Shown: positions 7,744 to 15,857, counted from the first letter of the stretch. The stretch: DNA of 24,094 nucleotides from an uncultured Ignavibacteria bacterium (GCA_937924675.1 CALEVL010000243.1:1-24094); one strand, 5' to 3'. A program made the numbers and translations. Notes: generated by a model not told the origin, from the sequence alone.

Positions 7744-8346
7744 TCATTTCCCTCTTGCTTCTTGTATGAGTCTGTATGTTTCATCGCTTATGTCTCCTTC
7801 TGAAAATTCACTTTTAATTTTATTTGCCGGTTTGATGCACTCATTGTTGAAGTAGTCCTTCAACTTTGAGCGGGCACGACTGAGCCGTGACTTAACTGCG
7901 GAAAGGCTTCGTTCTCCTTGTATTTCCATTGTTTCTTGAATGGAAAACCCGCCAATCTCAAATAACAGTAAAGCTGATCTTTCCTTGTCATTCAGGCAGT
8001 TCAATGCAGTTGCTATATCATTCTTGAATATATTCTCCTGACTCCTGTCTATTAATTCCGGGAATTCCGGAAACTGTTTTTCGTCATCGGATGGAAGAAA
8101 CCTTCTCCAAAAATCTTTTCTGATCCAGTTGTAATACTCCCTTGTAATGATGCTGAATAGCCAGGAACGGAAACGTTCTTCAATTCGCAATGATCCAAAA
8201 TTCTCGAGAGCTTTCAGAAGTGATTGCTGAATTATATCATCTGCATCGTCAGCTGAACGCTTTGAACACAACGCCCTGCAGTACTTCAGTGCGTCATTGT
8301 ATTCAGGTCTCAGTAGTTCGACAAACCGGTTTGATTCGAAACTCAT
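7744..8346 (-). CDS. ECF-type RNA polymerase sigma factor
   Basis: This 200-residue sigma-70 family member is of extracytoplasmic-function type and directs RNA polymerase to a stress regulon. Region 2 spans about residues 10-80 (RSADDADDIIQQSLLKALEN, then RFRSWLFSIITREYYNWIRK). Region 4 spans about 110-170 (LNDKERSALLLFEIGGFSIQ, SAVKSRLSRARSKLKDYF). There is no sigma region 1 or 3, as expected. It starts at ATG 8346 and is followed immediately by its probable anti-sigma gene. Upstream is a promoter-like sequence of the type ECF factors recognise, suggesting autoregulation. Its signal and target genes are unknown. Confidence 0.93.
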   Translation of the reverse strand: MSFESNRFVELLRPEYNDALKYCRALCSKRSADDADDIIQQSLLKALENFGSLRIEERFRSWLFSIITREYYNWIRKDFWRRFLPSDDEKQFPEFPELIDRSQENIFKNDIATALNCLNDKERSALLLFEIGGFSIQETMEIQGERSLSAVKSRLSRARSKLKDYFNNECIKPANKIKSEFSEGDISDETYRLIQEARGK

Positions 8347-8375
8347 CTTAAGTTGTGATTATTGACCTTTATTGA

Positions 8376-8404
8376 TAAGACGGTTTGCAATAGGAAAAAG
8401 TCGC
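8376..8404 (-). promoter_or_regulatory. Candidate ECF-sigma-dependent promoter of the sigma/anti-sigma operon
   Basis: The minus strand has GCGACTTTTT (8404-8395) and CGTCTTA (8382-8376), separated by 12 bp, 30 bp before the sigma-factor ATG. An AC-plus-T-run -35 and a CGTC-type -10 are typical of ECF promoters. The position suits self-activation. I found no second copy of this pair in the other intergenic regions I read. Confidence 0.5.
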
Positions 8405-8533
8405 AAGAAGAATGTAAATTTTCTGTGCGGCGTTAAGACTCATTTAAAAATATTGAAAACTATATATGTTGAAGTTCACTATCCCGGTTAATAAATGAGC
8501 TTGAACTCCAATCTGTCAGATAAAAGACATAAT

Positions 8534-9262
8534 TTACTCAGGCTTTTGATATATAACATAAGCACTATTGCCTAGCGGTGACCTGTTGATTAGTTTAAAA
8601 CCCTTTCCGAGAAAGATCTTGTCAATTGTTTCACCCGTAAAATAGGAATAGCTGAAGTCAGGATTGACGGAAAACTTTTTCATGTGTTCCCATCCTTTTT
8701 CATAATCCAAATCAAGATAATTGAACATCAGATAGCCGCCCGGTGTAAGCGTTCTGTAGGATTCATTGCAGTATGTATAAAATCTTGAAAGGTTAAGTTC
8801 AACGAAAACTCCATTTACAAAAATCATATCTGCGCAGTTATCGTGAATTCCGGGGAAATGCAATCCGTCGTTAAGTATTGGATGTACGTTTTCATATTTC
8901 TCGAAGTATCCTGTCAGGAAAGTAACAATCCATTGACTATGATCGATCAGATATAGTTTCCAGTTTGGATTATTCTTGATCTTGTTTATTATTTCCCTCG
9001 TGAAGCGTCCTGTTCCAGGTCCCAATTCAATTATGGTGCTTGTTTTCGGTGATATATAAGGAAAGACTATCACATCAAGCACATCAAGAGGGTTGCCTGT
9101 AGTCCTGACTATGTAGTCATTTACATCTTCGCCTAATGCCTTTGCTTCTTCAAACCATCTGGGATAATTTTCTGCACGGTTCTTGCTGACATTTCCGAGA
9201 TTCTTCTGCTTTCTGACCAATTGATAACCAAGCTTAGAAAGAATACTCTTGATTAGTCTCAT
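8534..9262 (-). CDS. Class I SAM-dependent methyltransferase
   Basis: This 242-residue enzyme transfers a methyl group from S-adenosylmethionine. SAM motif I is IIELGPGTGRF (77-87), followed by an acidic strand-2 end (LYLIDHS) and the motif around NCADMIFVNGVFVELN. The post-I topology (LTPGGYLMFNYLDLDYEKG) is that of a class I Rossmann methyltransferase. The first 20 residues (MRLIKSILSKLGYQLVRKQK) form a basic amphipathic helix like those in methyltransferases acting on glycans or lipids at the membrane; the substrate is unknown. It lies 98 bp downstream of the ICMT-like and Rieske genes on the same strand, perhaps in the same unit. It starts at ATG 9262. Confidence 0.85.
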   Translation of the reverse strand: MRLIKSILSKLGYQLVRKQKNLGNVSKNRAENYPRWFEEAKALGEDVNDYIVRTTGNPLDVLDVIVFPYISPKTSTIIELGPGTGRFTREIINKIKNNPNWKLYLIDHSQWIVTFLTGYFEKYENVHPILNDGLHFPGIHDNCADMIFVNGVFVELNLSRFYTYCNESYRTLTPGGYLMFNYLDLDYEKGWEHMKKFSVNPDFSYSYFTGETIDKIFLGKGFKLINRSPLGNSAYVIYQKPE

Positions 9263-9360
9263 AATTTATTTTTGGGGTTAGGAATGTTGTTCTCAAATGA
9301 AATAAACCTGGAACCTGTAAGTTGAAATATATTTTCTGATAAAAATATCAAAACCAAATG

Positions 9361-9795
9361 TCAGAAGATATAGGGAATTAGTCGGCGAGTTTTGAGTTCA
9401 TAAGTACCAAACTCATCAAAACGTATTTTTAGAATGTTATCCTCTATGAAAGACTTCTTAAGCATAACAATCAGAAGAATTATCCACGCCAGAATTCTAA
9501 AAAGTGTGAACTCATCAAGTACAAGACACAGACTTGAAAACAATACTGATGTGTACATCGGATGTCTTACTACTGAGTATGGTCCGGTAGTAACAAATTT
9601 ACTGCTATTCCCTAAGTCGGGAAATATATTTACTCGAAACTTCATCTCTGCAATAGCCCAAAGTCCAAACAAAACTGAAACTGAGAAGATTGCGGTCAGA
9701 AGAAAAGATGACGGGAAAATTGGACCCGTGAATAATATCAATATTAAACAAAGTAACTGAAGTGTTACAAGTATAATGTGAAGTTTGCTAGGCAT
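9361..9795 (-). CDS. Isoprenylcysteine-carboxyl/phospholipid methyltransferase-like membrane protein
   Basis: This 144-residue membrane protein has about four TM helices (roughly 5-24, 30-50, 83-95, 98-113). It carries the family signature GPYSVVRHPMYTSVL (71-85), followed after the last helix by E118-D119-N and EFGTYELKTRRLIPYIF at the C-terminus. These are the SAM-binding elements of the ICMT/PEMT/NnrU-like superfamily, which methylates lipids or prenylated and other membrane-embedded substrates. The length is normal for bacterial members. It lies 15 bp after the Rieske oxygenase gene. The substrate is unknown; bacteria generally do not prenylate proteins, so a lipid or small molecule is likelier. 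Confidence 0.85.
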   Translation of the reverse strand: MPSKLHIILVTLQLLCLILILFTGPIFPSSFLLTAIFSVSVLFGLWAIAEMKFRVNIFPDLGNSSKFVTTGPYSVVRHPMYTSVLFSSLCLVLDEFTLFRILAWIILLIVMLKKSFIEDNILKIRFDEFGTYELKTRRLIPYIF

Positions 9796-9810
9796 GTAAA
9801 AGTTTCAAAT

Positions 9811-10896
9811 TCATGAATTCATAAATTCACAAATCAATCTGTGAAAATGATGAACTCCTGACTCACGCCTTGGTGAGTATCTTCCGCTAACATACAATGA
9901 TGATCTGATCCCTTTTTGAACACTTTCAACAATCGACTCGTCCTCTCGTTCAACTTTATCTAAACCAGTACCTGCACCAATTTCAATCTTCGAGTCATCA
10001 TATACATATGTTAGAAAAGTTACGCGTGTAAGATCTTTCCTAATTGGCTTCACTATGTTAATCGAAATTCCCCAAGGATAGAAATTGAACATCAAATTTG
10101 GAAACAGCCAGAAGTAATATGCTGAGACATTCTTGCCAAAGTCTTCATGATCCGAAGGCAGGTTAAATGTACCTGCGCTGCTTTTCCCTAAACCAAGTTG
10201 AAGATTGGAAAACTGATAGAGCTCAGTTGTATATCCGGAATAGTCGAGTTCCTGATTCAAACTGTTATGCACGAATGGTATGTGAAATCCCTCCAGGTAA
10301 TTTTCACAATACAATGCCCAGTGACACTTAACAATGTAATCCATCGACCTTGACTGATCAAACTTCATCTCTTCAATCTTAATCCAAGACATTCTTCTGA
10401 ACATCTCATCTAAAAATGATTGCAACGGAGCAACTGGCCTGATAGAAGTAAACAGAAATGGACCCCACGAATCAAAAGGCACAACCGGTAGATTATCCTT
10501 TGCCGAAGGGAAATTGTGAACATCATTAAACTCAGGCATTGAAACAAACTTACCGTTCAGATCAAATTTCCTCCCGTGGTATCTGCATCTGAGCTGTCTT
10601 TCCTTGCAGGCGCTTTCAACAAGAATGTTGCCTCTGTGTGTGCAAACATTCGACAGACAGTTTACCCTGTCATCAAGATCTCGTGTAAACAAGAGAGGTT
10701 CATTGAGAAAATCTTCATAAAGAGTAACAGGTGTTGCTTGTCCCGGCACTTTGATCATCTCTCTATCACCTGCAAAGTGCCAAGATCGGGTAAATATTTT
10801 TTCTTTCGACTCTTCAAATAATTCATCGTCATTGTAAAAGAATGATGGAAGTGTCTCTGCCATTCTTATATCTTCATGCACAAATAATCTTTTCAT
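9811..10896 (-). CDS. Rieske non-heme iron oxygenase, alpha subunit
   Basis: This 361-residue ring-hydroxylating-dioxygenase/choline-monooxygenase-type protein oxidises an organic substrate using O2 and electrons from a separate reductase. The Rieske [2Fe-2S] ligands are C85 and H87 (CTHRGN) and C104 and H107 (CRYHGRKFDLNG). The mononuclear iron site is NYLEGFHIPFVH with H205 and H210; an acidic ligand probably lies in EREDESIVESVQKG (D319 region). The C-terminal GRYSPRRESGVHHFHRLI is typical of the single-component alpha family. No ferredoxin or reductase gene is adjacent, so electrons must come from elsewhere. It sits 23 bp after pepT and 15 bp before the ICMT-like gene. The substrate is unknown; aromatic degradation is not supported because no catabolic genes are nearby. 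Confidence 0.92.
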   Translation of the reverse strand: MKRLFVHEDIRMAETLPSFFYNDDELFEESKEKIFTRSWHFAGDREMIKVPGQATPVTLYEDFLNEPLLFTRDLDDRVNCLSNVCTHRGNILVESACKERQLRCRYHGRKFDLNGKFVSMPEFNDVHNFPSAKDNLPVVPFDSWGPFLFTSIRPVAPLQSFLDEMFRRMSWIKIEEMKFDQSRSMDYIVKCHWALYCENYLEGFHIPFVHNSLNQELDYSGYTTELYQFSNLQLGLGKSSAGTFNLPSDHEDFGKNVSAYYFWLFPNLMFNFYPWGISINIVKPIRKDLTRVTFLTYVYDDSKIEIGAGTGLDKVEREDESIVESVQKGIRSSLYVSGRYSPRRESGVHHFHRLICEFMNS

Positions 10897-10919
10897 AAGA
10901 AAAATTCAGTTATTATAAG

Positions 10920-12170
10920 TTAACTCTTCTCTTCCCAAATCACGCAAAGATTTATAATTGTCTCAACTGCTTTCTGCATATCCTGTATGGATACCCATTC
11001 AAGCACTGAATGAAATGCATGCTCACCTGCAAATATGTTCGGGCAGGGAAGTCCCATGAAAGAAAGCCGCGAACCGTCCGTTCCGCCTCTTATCGAGTCG
11101 AGCTTGGGAGTAACTCCAGTTCTTCTCACAGCTTCCATTGCATATTCAATGATCATTGGATTATCATCTAAGATCTCTTTGAGATTTCTGTATGAATGTT
11201 CTACCCACACTTCGGCTTTGGAATTTCGGTATCTTGAAACAACTTCTTCTGCGGACTTTTTCAGAAAATCTTCCATCTCCACAAGTTTAGCATTATTGAA
11301 ATCGCGTACAATAAATTTCAACTTGACAGAATCAACACTTCCCTGAATTGAGACAGGATGCAGAAATCCTTCTTTGCCTTCGGTAGTTTCAGGTGACATG
11401 GAATTTTTCGGAAGCTTCTCAAGGATCTCTGAAGCAATCTTTATGGCATTCTCCATTTTACCTTTTGCAAATCCCGGATGAATATTAAATCCTGAAATTT
11501 CTATAACGACCGAATCTGCAGAGAATGTTTCATCCTGAATGCTTCCAAGATCCGCACCGTCAATTGTATAACCTATGTCAGCTCCAAGTTTCTTCATATC
11601 TACTTTCTCAACTCCTCTTCCAACTTCCTCATCCGGTGTGAACAGTATTCTGATCTTTCCGTGCTTAACTTCAGGATGAGTGATAAAAAAATTAGCCGCA
11701 TCCATAATCTCCGCAACTCCGGCTTTGTTATCTGCGCCTAACAAGGTTGTCCCGTCAGTTGTAATAATGTCATTCCCGATCTGCTCTCTTAGTTCAGGGT
11801 GTTCTTCAAAACGGATCAACTGTTCAGAGTTATTGGGAAGTACAATATCTCCTCCCTGATAATTCTTATGCATTATTGGTTTTACATCCTTGCCGGATGC
11901 ATCCGGAGAAGTATCCATGTGTGAACAAAGACATAGCACCGGTACATCTTTTTCAGTATTTGATTGGATTGTTGCGTAAACATATCCATGCTCATCCATC
12001 TCTGCATCTGCAACTCCCATTTGTTTAAGCTCTTCAACAAGTACTTTGGCAAGATCCTTTTGCTTCTCTGTAGATGGAAATGATGTTGAAGAATGGTCAG
12101 ACTGTGTATCGATCTTAACGTATCGCAAAAATCTTTCAACGCATGTGAAATTTATTTCGGGTTTGCTCAT
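10920..12170 (-). CDS. pepT: Peptidase T (tripeptide aminopeptidase)
   Basis: This 416-residue M20-family zinc aminopeptidase releases the N-terminal residue from tripeptides in the cytoplasm. The predicted metal ligands and catalytic residues are all present: H84 and D86 in CSHMDTSPD, D147 in GADNKAG, E181/E182 in FTPDEEVGRG, D204 in TIDGADLGS and H387 in AFHSVLEWV. The dimerisation domain lies about 215-320. Length and motif order match peptidase T closely, distinguishing it from other M20 peptidases. It has no signal peptide. It is 34 bp downstream of the PsiE-family gene; no functional link to its neighbours is obvious. Confidence 0.96.
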   Translation of the reverse strand: MSKPEINFTCVERFLRYVKIDTQSDHSSTSFPSTEKQKDLAKVLVEELKQMGVADAEMDEHGYVYATIQSNTEKDVPVLCLCSHMDTSPDASGKDVKPIMHKNYQGGDIVLPNNSEQLIRFEEHPELREQIGNDIITTDGTTLLGADNKAGVAEIMDAANFFITHPEVKHGKIRILFTPDEEVGRGVEKVDMKKLGADIGYTIDGADLGSIQDETFSADSVVIEISGFNIHPGFAKGKMENAIKIASEILEKLPKNSMSPETTEGKEGFLHPVSIQGSVDSVKLKFIVRDFNNAKLVEMEDFLKKSAEEVVSRYRNSKAEVWVEHSYRNLKEILDDNPMIIEYAMEAVRRTGVTPKLDSIRGGTDGSRLSFMGLPCPNIFAGEHAFHSVLEWVSIQDMQKAVETIINLCVIWEEKS

Positions 12171-12204
12171 GCTGTATTTTGGAGTAAATTAGATTTGAAT
12201 TATC

Positions 12205-12699
12205 TTAGTGTTCTGTTTCCTTTGTTGAATCATTGCTGCCTTCTGCTATGCTTTCGCTTTCATCCGGCTTGATTTTATGAATAGCTTTCTTAATGAAGTA
12301 ATAACCTATGGTCAAACTCAAAATTAGCGCAGCAAATCCCATGAGTTTAAACGCATCTGTCTCTTCATAGTTGATGTCGATCAAATGCCGAGCTACGGCA
12401 ATTATTGAAACCAGCAGAACTGTCTCAACATGAATTGCATTCTCTTTTAGATATACACTCATTGCCTGAAGCAGTTCGATGCCAATCAATACTAAGAGAA
12501 ATGCCGAAAAAATCTTATAGATGTCATCCTTTTCCAATTGGAATAAAATCTCGGACCTTTGGAAAATAGCCGTAAATAGTCTCTGTCCCATGTCATAAGT
12601 CGCAAATGATATAACAATGATCAGCATTAGAATAAGCACTGATACAACAATCTTTTCGAATCTTTCCTGAATTCTTACTACCAGGTGTTTTTTGCTCAT
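12205..12699 (-). CDS. psiE: PsiE-family (phosphate-starvation-inducible) membrane protein
   Basis: This 164-residue inner-membrane protein has four predicted TM helices (about 15-37, 62-83, 90-108, 117-137). The central block IELLQAMSVYLKENAIHVET, then VLLVSIIAVARHLID, is characteristic of the PsiE family. The molecular function of PsiE is unknown; the E. coli protein is induced by phosphate starvation. The charged C-terminal tail (ESESIAEGSNDSTKETEH) is presumably cytoplasmic and lies outside the family core. It starts 11 bp after the DUF72 stop. The symbol is family-level only. Confidence 0.85.
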   Translation of the reverse strand: MSKKHLVVRIQERFEKIVVSVLILMLIIVISFATYDMGQRLFTAIFQRSEILFQLEKDDIYKIFSAFLLVLIGIELLQAMSVYLKENAIHVETVLLVSIIAVARHLIDINYEETDAFKLMGFAALILSLTIGYYFIKKAIHKIKPDESESIAEGSNDSTKETEH

Positions 12700-12710
12700 T
12701 ATAATTAATT

Positions 12711-13454
12711 TTAATAGAAATATTCAGCCTTGCTCAGAAAGTATTCCACAATGTTTGTTTCGTGTTGTTCCACCGGAAAGTGCAGAAAGAAATAAACTTC
12801 CGGCAATCCTTTCTCTCTCCACTTCTTAATTTGTCTGAACCATTCGTCAATCCTCGAATAATCAGTCTCATGACTGTATGAAATGAATCTGATAAATGCT
12901 GTATGATTTGTTAAACGCAAGCTGTTTGCAAACTCTCTTGATTCAATCGAATCAGTTATCACAATACCTGCATTATTCTCTTTAAGTATAGATAGGGTTT
13001 GTCCCAACAGATCCGAGTCTTGCAGCATAGGAATTCTCGGTTCAACACTTATTCTGAAATTGTCCGGTACCATTCCGAGAAATTTGTTCAGAGATTCAAG
13101 ATCCGCCTCCCCAAAGAAATTGTTGAGCTGAAGGAATATCACCCCAAGATTTATACCGAGGGAGTTGATTCCAATCAGAAAATCGTCAAGGTCATTTTCA
13201 ATATCTGATAGTTTTTTCTCGTGACTGATCCTCTTTGGGACCTTCGGGCAAAATCTGAAATTCTCATCAACCTTATGTTTCCATCTCATCAATGCAGAAG
13301 GATCAGCGCCATTGTAGAATGTGGGATTCAATTCTACTGCATTGAATATCTTTGAATAATATCTCAGCAGATCACCTGATGCCGCTTTTTCCGGATACAT
13401 ACTTCCTCTCCAGCTTTCATATCCCCATTGACTGCATCCGAAGTACAACTTCAT
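12711..13454 (-). CDS. DUF72 (YecE-like) TIM-barrel protein
   Basis: This 247-residue protein of the DUF72 family shows the usual start (LYFGCSQWGYESWRGSMYP) and the family block FNAVELNPTFYN (37-48), then WKHKVDENFRFCPKVPKRIS, LGVIFLQLNNFF and FRISVEPRIP. Length is normal. The family has a TIM-barrel fold of unproven function; I recall a structure-based prediction likening the Thermotoga member to endonuclease IV, a weak pointer to nucleic-acid repair. Its ATG directly follows the SRAP stop codon (TGAATG), so the two are translationally coupled within the umuDC operon. That context strengthens a DNA-damage role, but this is inference. Confidence 0.93.
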   Translation of the reverse strand: MKLYFGCSQWGYESWRGSMYPEKAASGDLLRYYSKIFNAVELNPTFYNGADPSALMRWKHKVDENFRFCPKVPKRISHEKKLSDIENDLDDFLIGINSLGINLGVIFLQLNNFFGEADLESLNKFLGMVPDNFRISVEPRIPMLQDSDLLGQTLSILKENNAGIVITDSIESREFANSLRLTNHTAFIRFISYSHETDYSRIDEWFRQIKKWREKGLPEVYFFLHFPVEQHETNIVEYFLSKAEYFY

Positions 13455-14099
13455 TCAGATATCTGCTTTCCCGATTGACATTTTTATGCTGTCATCCAAA
13501 GGCTCACAGATTTGCCTTGCTGCATCTTCATCAGTCAAGTATTGAGCTGCATCAGCCGGAGTGACAATCGCGGGCATTCTATTGTGAACCTTTTTCATGA
13601 AATTGTTCGGTTCGCAGGTAATGATCGATGAACTGACATCACCTTTAACATCCTTTTCCGAAAATATGCCTGCTGCAAAGAAAATTTTTTCCTTGCTGAC
13701 TGTAATTCGCTGAGGAATTTTCTTTCCGTTTCCGGGTATCCATTCGTAAAATGCAGTCATTGGAAACAAACACCTTGCATTACTGAAATATTTCTTCCAG
13801 CGTGATGACTTTGATAAAGTTTCTATCTTGCTGTTGAAAATGTCTTTCTCAATGTTTGGGTCCAGTCCCTTTGCTGACCTTGATGGATCAAATATCTTTG
13901 ACCTGATTCCCCATTTCATAACCTTCAACTTGAACTGATCATCTTCAAGAACAATAACTCTTACCATGTTTGTTGGTGCAATGTTTTGCTCTTTCAATAT
14001 GTCATCGATATCGTAAGCAATATCAAGTGTCCCGGCATACTTGGAAAAAATTTCCTGAAGCTCCTCATTGCTCGATGCATTCTCATATCTTCCGCACAT
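13455..14099 (-). CDS. yedK: SRAP (HMCES/YedK-like) abasic-site-binding protein
   Basis: This 214-residue SOS-response-associated peptidase-family protein shields abasic sites in single-stranded DNA by a covalent thiazolidine bond with its N-terminal cysteine. All key residues are visible: Cys2 after the removable Met (MCGRYENASS), N89 (FNSKIETL, matching YedK N75), E119 (FYEW) and H172 (VHNRMP). Length is close to YedK. The start must be this ATG, because Cys2 has to become the N-terminus. It lies 9 bp after umuC and ends immediately before the DUF72 start, so it should be co-induced with translesion polymerase V components. Confidence 0.96.
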   Translation of the reverse strand: MCGRYENASSNEELQEIFSKYAGTLDIAYDIDDILKEQNIAPTNMVRVIVLEDDQFKLKVMKWGIRSKIFDPSRSAKGLDPNIEKDIFNSKIETLSKSSRWKKYFSNARCLFPMTAFYEWIPGNGKKIPQRITVSKEKIFFAAGIFSEKDVKGDVSSSIITCEPNNFMKKVHNRMPAIVTPADAAQYLTDEDAARQICEPLDDSIKMSIGKADI

Positions 14100-14108
14100 A
14101 GTATGATG

Positions 14109-15380
14109 CTATAGTTTAACGGTCATCAGTTCATGCCAGTTTGTTGTATATCTTCTGGAGCGATAAGACATTTTCATTTGCCAATCCTGATTAATACCGG
14201 ATGAAGCAAATTTCACTGTCTCTTTTCCGTTGTGTCTGTTGATCATATCAACAGAATTCATCAGCAATCTTCGTTTCTCGTGATCAGAAGAATCTCCTAT
14301 GCAAAATTGAAAGGAATCATCAGGAACAATACCCGACAGCATCACACCGGCTTTAATATATTTTATTCCCGGTTTGTATATCTGTCTCAGCAAAGTTTTT
14401 GAAACGGATACAAAATCAGGAGTGAATGATGATGAATAAGGCATGGCTGCAAATCTGCCTTCTGCGTGCTGAGTATCAGTAAGTTTATGATGATTGGTCT
14501 GTATGAATACGTTGATGTAATTTGCCATTGAGCCTTGCATCCTTAGCTTTTCCAATGCACGGGAAGTGTATTGGGAAACGGCTTCTTCGAGTTCAACTAA
14601 ATCTGTTACATATCTGCCAAATGATCTTGAAGAGATAATTTGCTTTTTCGCATGAACCAGTTGATCAAGTTTAATGCATGAAATACCTTTTAATTCAAGC
14701 TGTGTGCGCGAACCTACCACTCCGGATTTTTTTCTGATCAGTTCAGGGTCTGCAGACAAGTAGTCATTTGCGCTTAGTATTCCATTTGACATGAAATATC
14801 TGCCGAGCGCTTTTCCGATGCCCCAAATATCAATCACCGGAACTCTGGAAAGAAGTTTACTCTTGTCACTGAATACGGTTATGTCAAATACTCCTTTAAG
14901 CTGTTCGTTCTTTTTGCAGAACTCATTTGCGATCTTTGCAAGAGTTTTTGTTTCTGCAATTCCAATAGATACGGGCAGCCCGGTGTTTTTAAATATCTGA
15001 TCTCTGATCCTTCTGCAGTATTTGGTAAGATTTTTTTGCGTAACAGATTCAAGAGTTATGAATGCCTCATCAATTGAATAAACTTCTATGTCCGGTGTGA
15101 ACTCCTTAAGCGTATCCATGACTCTTTTTGACATGTCTGCATAGAGCGCATAGTTGGATGAAAAGTAAGTCACGTTTCCTGCTTTGATAATGTCCCTTAC
15201 TTTGAAAAAGGGAACGCCCATTTTTATGCCGAGAGCTTTTGCCTCATTGCTTCTTGCGACTATGCATCCGTCATTATTGCTGAGCACAACAACCGGTTTA
15301 CCGTTCAGTTTTGGATTGAACACTCTTTCACAGGATGCATAGAAATTATTACAGTCAACTAGCGCAAATATTCTTTTCAT
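14109..15380 (-). CDS. umuC: DNA polymerase V catalytic subunit UmuC
   Basis: This 423-residue Y-family polymerase performs translesion synthesis together with processed UmuD. The active site shows D9 (LVDCNNFYASCERVF, with Y14 as probable steric gate) and D104/E105 (YSIDEAFI). Downstream are the thumb (IDIWGIGKALGRYF, a helix-hairpin-helix), the little finger (SSRSFGRYVTDLVELEEAV) and the UmuC-specific C-terminal domain ending DWQMKMSYRSRRYTTNWHEL. Length matches E. coli UmuC (422). At the clamp-binding position, where E. coli has QLNLF, this protein reads QFCIG (358-362), a much weaker beta-clamp motif. Its ATG overlaps the umuD stop in an ATGA arrangement, showing tight coupling. Confidence 0.97.
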   Translation of the reverse strand: MKRIFALVDCNNFYASCERVFNPKLNGKPVVVLSNNDGCIVARSNEAKALGIKMGVPFFKVRDIIKAGNVTYFSSNYALYADMSKRVMDTLKEFTPDIEVYSIDEAFITLESVTQKNLTKYCRRIRDQIFKNTGLPVSIGIAETKTLAKIANEFCKKNEQLKGVFDITVFSDKSKLLSRVPVIDIWGIGKALGRYFMSNGILSANDYLSADPELIRKKSGVVGSRTQLELKGISCIKLDQLVHAKKQIISSRSFGRYVTDLVELEEAVSQYTSRALEKLRMQGSMANYINVFIQTNHHKLTDTQHAEGRFAAMPYSSSFTPDFVSVSKTLLRQIYKPGIKYIKAGVMLSGIVPDDSFQFCIGDSSDHEKRRLLMNSVDMINRHNGKETVKFASSGINQDWQMKMSYRSRRYTTNWHELMTVKL

Positions 15381-15802
15381 AAACTAATTATCGCTTTGAT
15401 CACAACTCCCCATATCTCGGTATCATTCGTTACTTCAATTGGCTTATACTTATCATTCTCAGGAACAAGATAGTATCGTCCTTTTTCGATGTGAAGCTTC
15501 TTGACGGTAAACTCTCCTTCAACAACCGCAACAACGGTATCTCCTGTCTTCGGTTCCTTTGCCTTGTCAATAATGAGAAGATCACCATCCTTTAGATTTG
15601 CTTTGATCATTGAATCACCGGTAACTTTTGCGAGAAAAGTTGACGACGGATGCTTGATCAGGTATTCGTTAAGGTCAAGTTCTTTTTCAAGATAATCAAA
15701 TGCCGGAGATGGAAAGCCGGCAGGAATTAAGCATTCCACATATTTCAGTTTGATCTTCGTATCTAATGAAGGCTTGAAAAATTCTAGTTTCACTTGTGGC
15801 AA
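15377..15802 (-). CDS. umuD: UmuD, self-cleaving S24-family partner of polymerase V
   Basis: This 141-residue protein is cleaved, presumably with RecA filament help, to UmuD', which assembles with UmuC. The cleavage site is A28-G29 in PAGFPSPA, where E. coli has Cys-Gly. The Ser/Lys dyad is S64 (TGDSMI) and K101 (FTVKKLH). The rest aligns closely with E. coli UmuD with a four-residue offset. No ATG is available: an in-frame TAA lies just upstream, so translation starts at TTG 15802 or GTG 15793. Three residues are all that differ. It is the first gene of the operon umuD-umuC-SRAP-DUF72; a damage-responsive promoter is expected within 15803-15939, but I could not identify a LexA box with confidence. 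Confidence 0.96.
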   Translation of the reverse strand: MPQVKLEFFKPSLDTKIKLKYVECLIPAGFPSPAFDYLEKELDLNEYLIKHPSSTFLAKVTGDSMIKANLKDGDLLIIDKAKEPKTGDTVVAVVEGEFTVKKLHIEKGRYYLVPENDKYKPIEVTNDTEIWGVVIKAIISL

Positions 15803-15857
15803 TGTTGTTTATCTTTGCATCAAATTAATCAAAATAGTAAAGAGCTACAATATAATG

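Noticed and set aside
7743..7784. Extended start of the anti-sigma gene at 7784
   Set aside because: It would overlap the sigma gene by 41 bp, while ATG 7742 has a ribosome-binding site and lies one base after the sigma stop.
8369..8443. 24-codon minus-strand ORF upstream of the sigma factor (begins MSLNAAQKIY)
   Set aside because: It runs straight through the candidate ECF promoter and would end about where transcription should start; no ribosome-binding site. Chance is the simplest explanation.
8440..8533. AGTTCA/TGAACT inverted repeat downstream of the methyltransferase gene as a terminator
   Set aside because: Only 6 bp with a long AT-rich loop and no T-run; not above chance.
11882..12139. 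Second-frame ORF inside pepT, and many similar antisense ORFs over the pump, comEC and phosphorylase genes
   Set aside because: They overlap well-supported genes with complete motifs and show no protein-family features of their own.
12711..15802. Phage or mobile-element origin of the umuDC region
   Set aside because: No integrase, transposase, attachment repeats or compositional shift is visible; the flanking genes look chromosomal.
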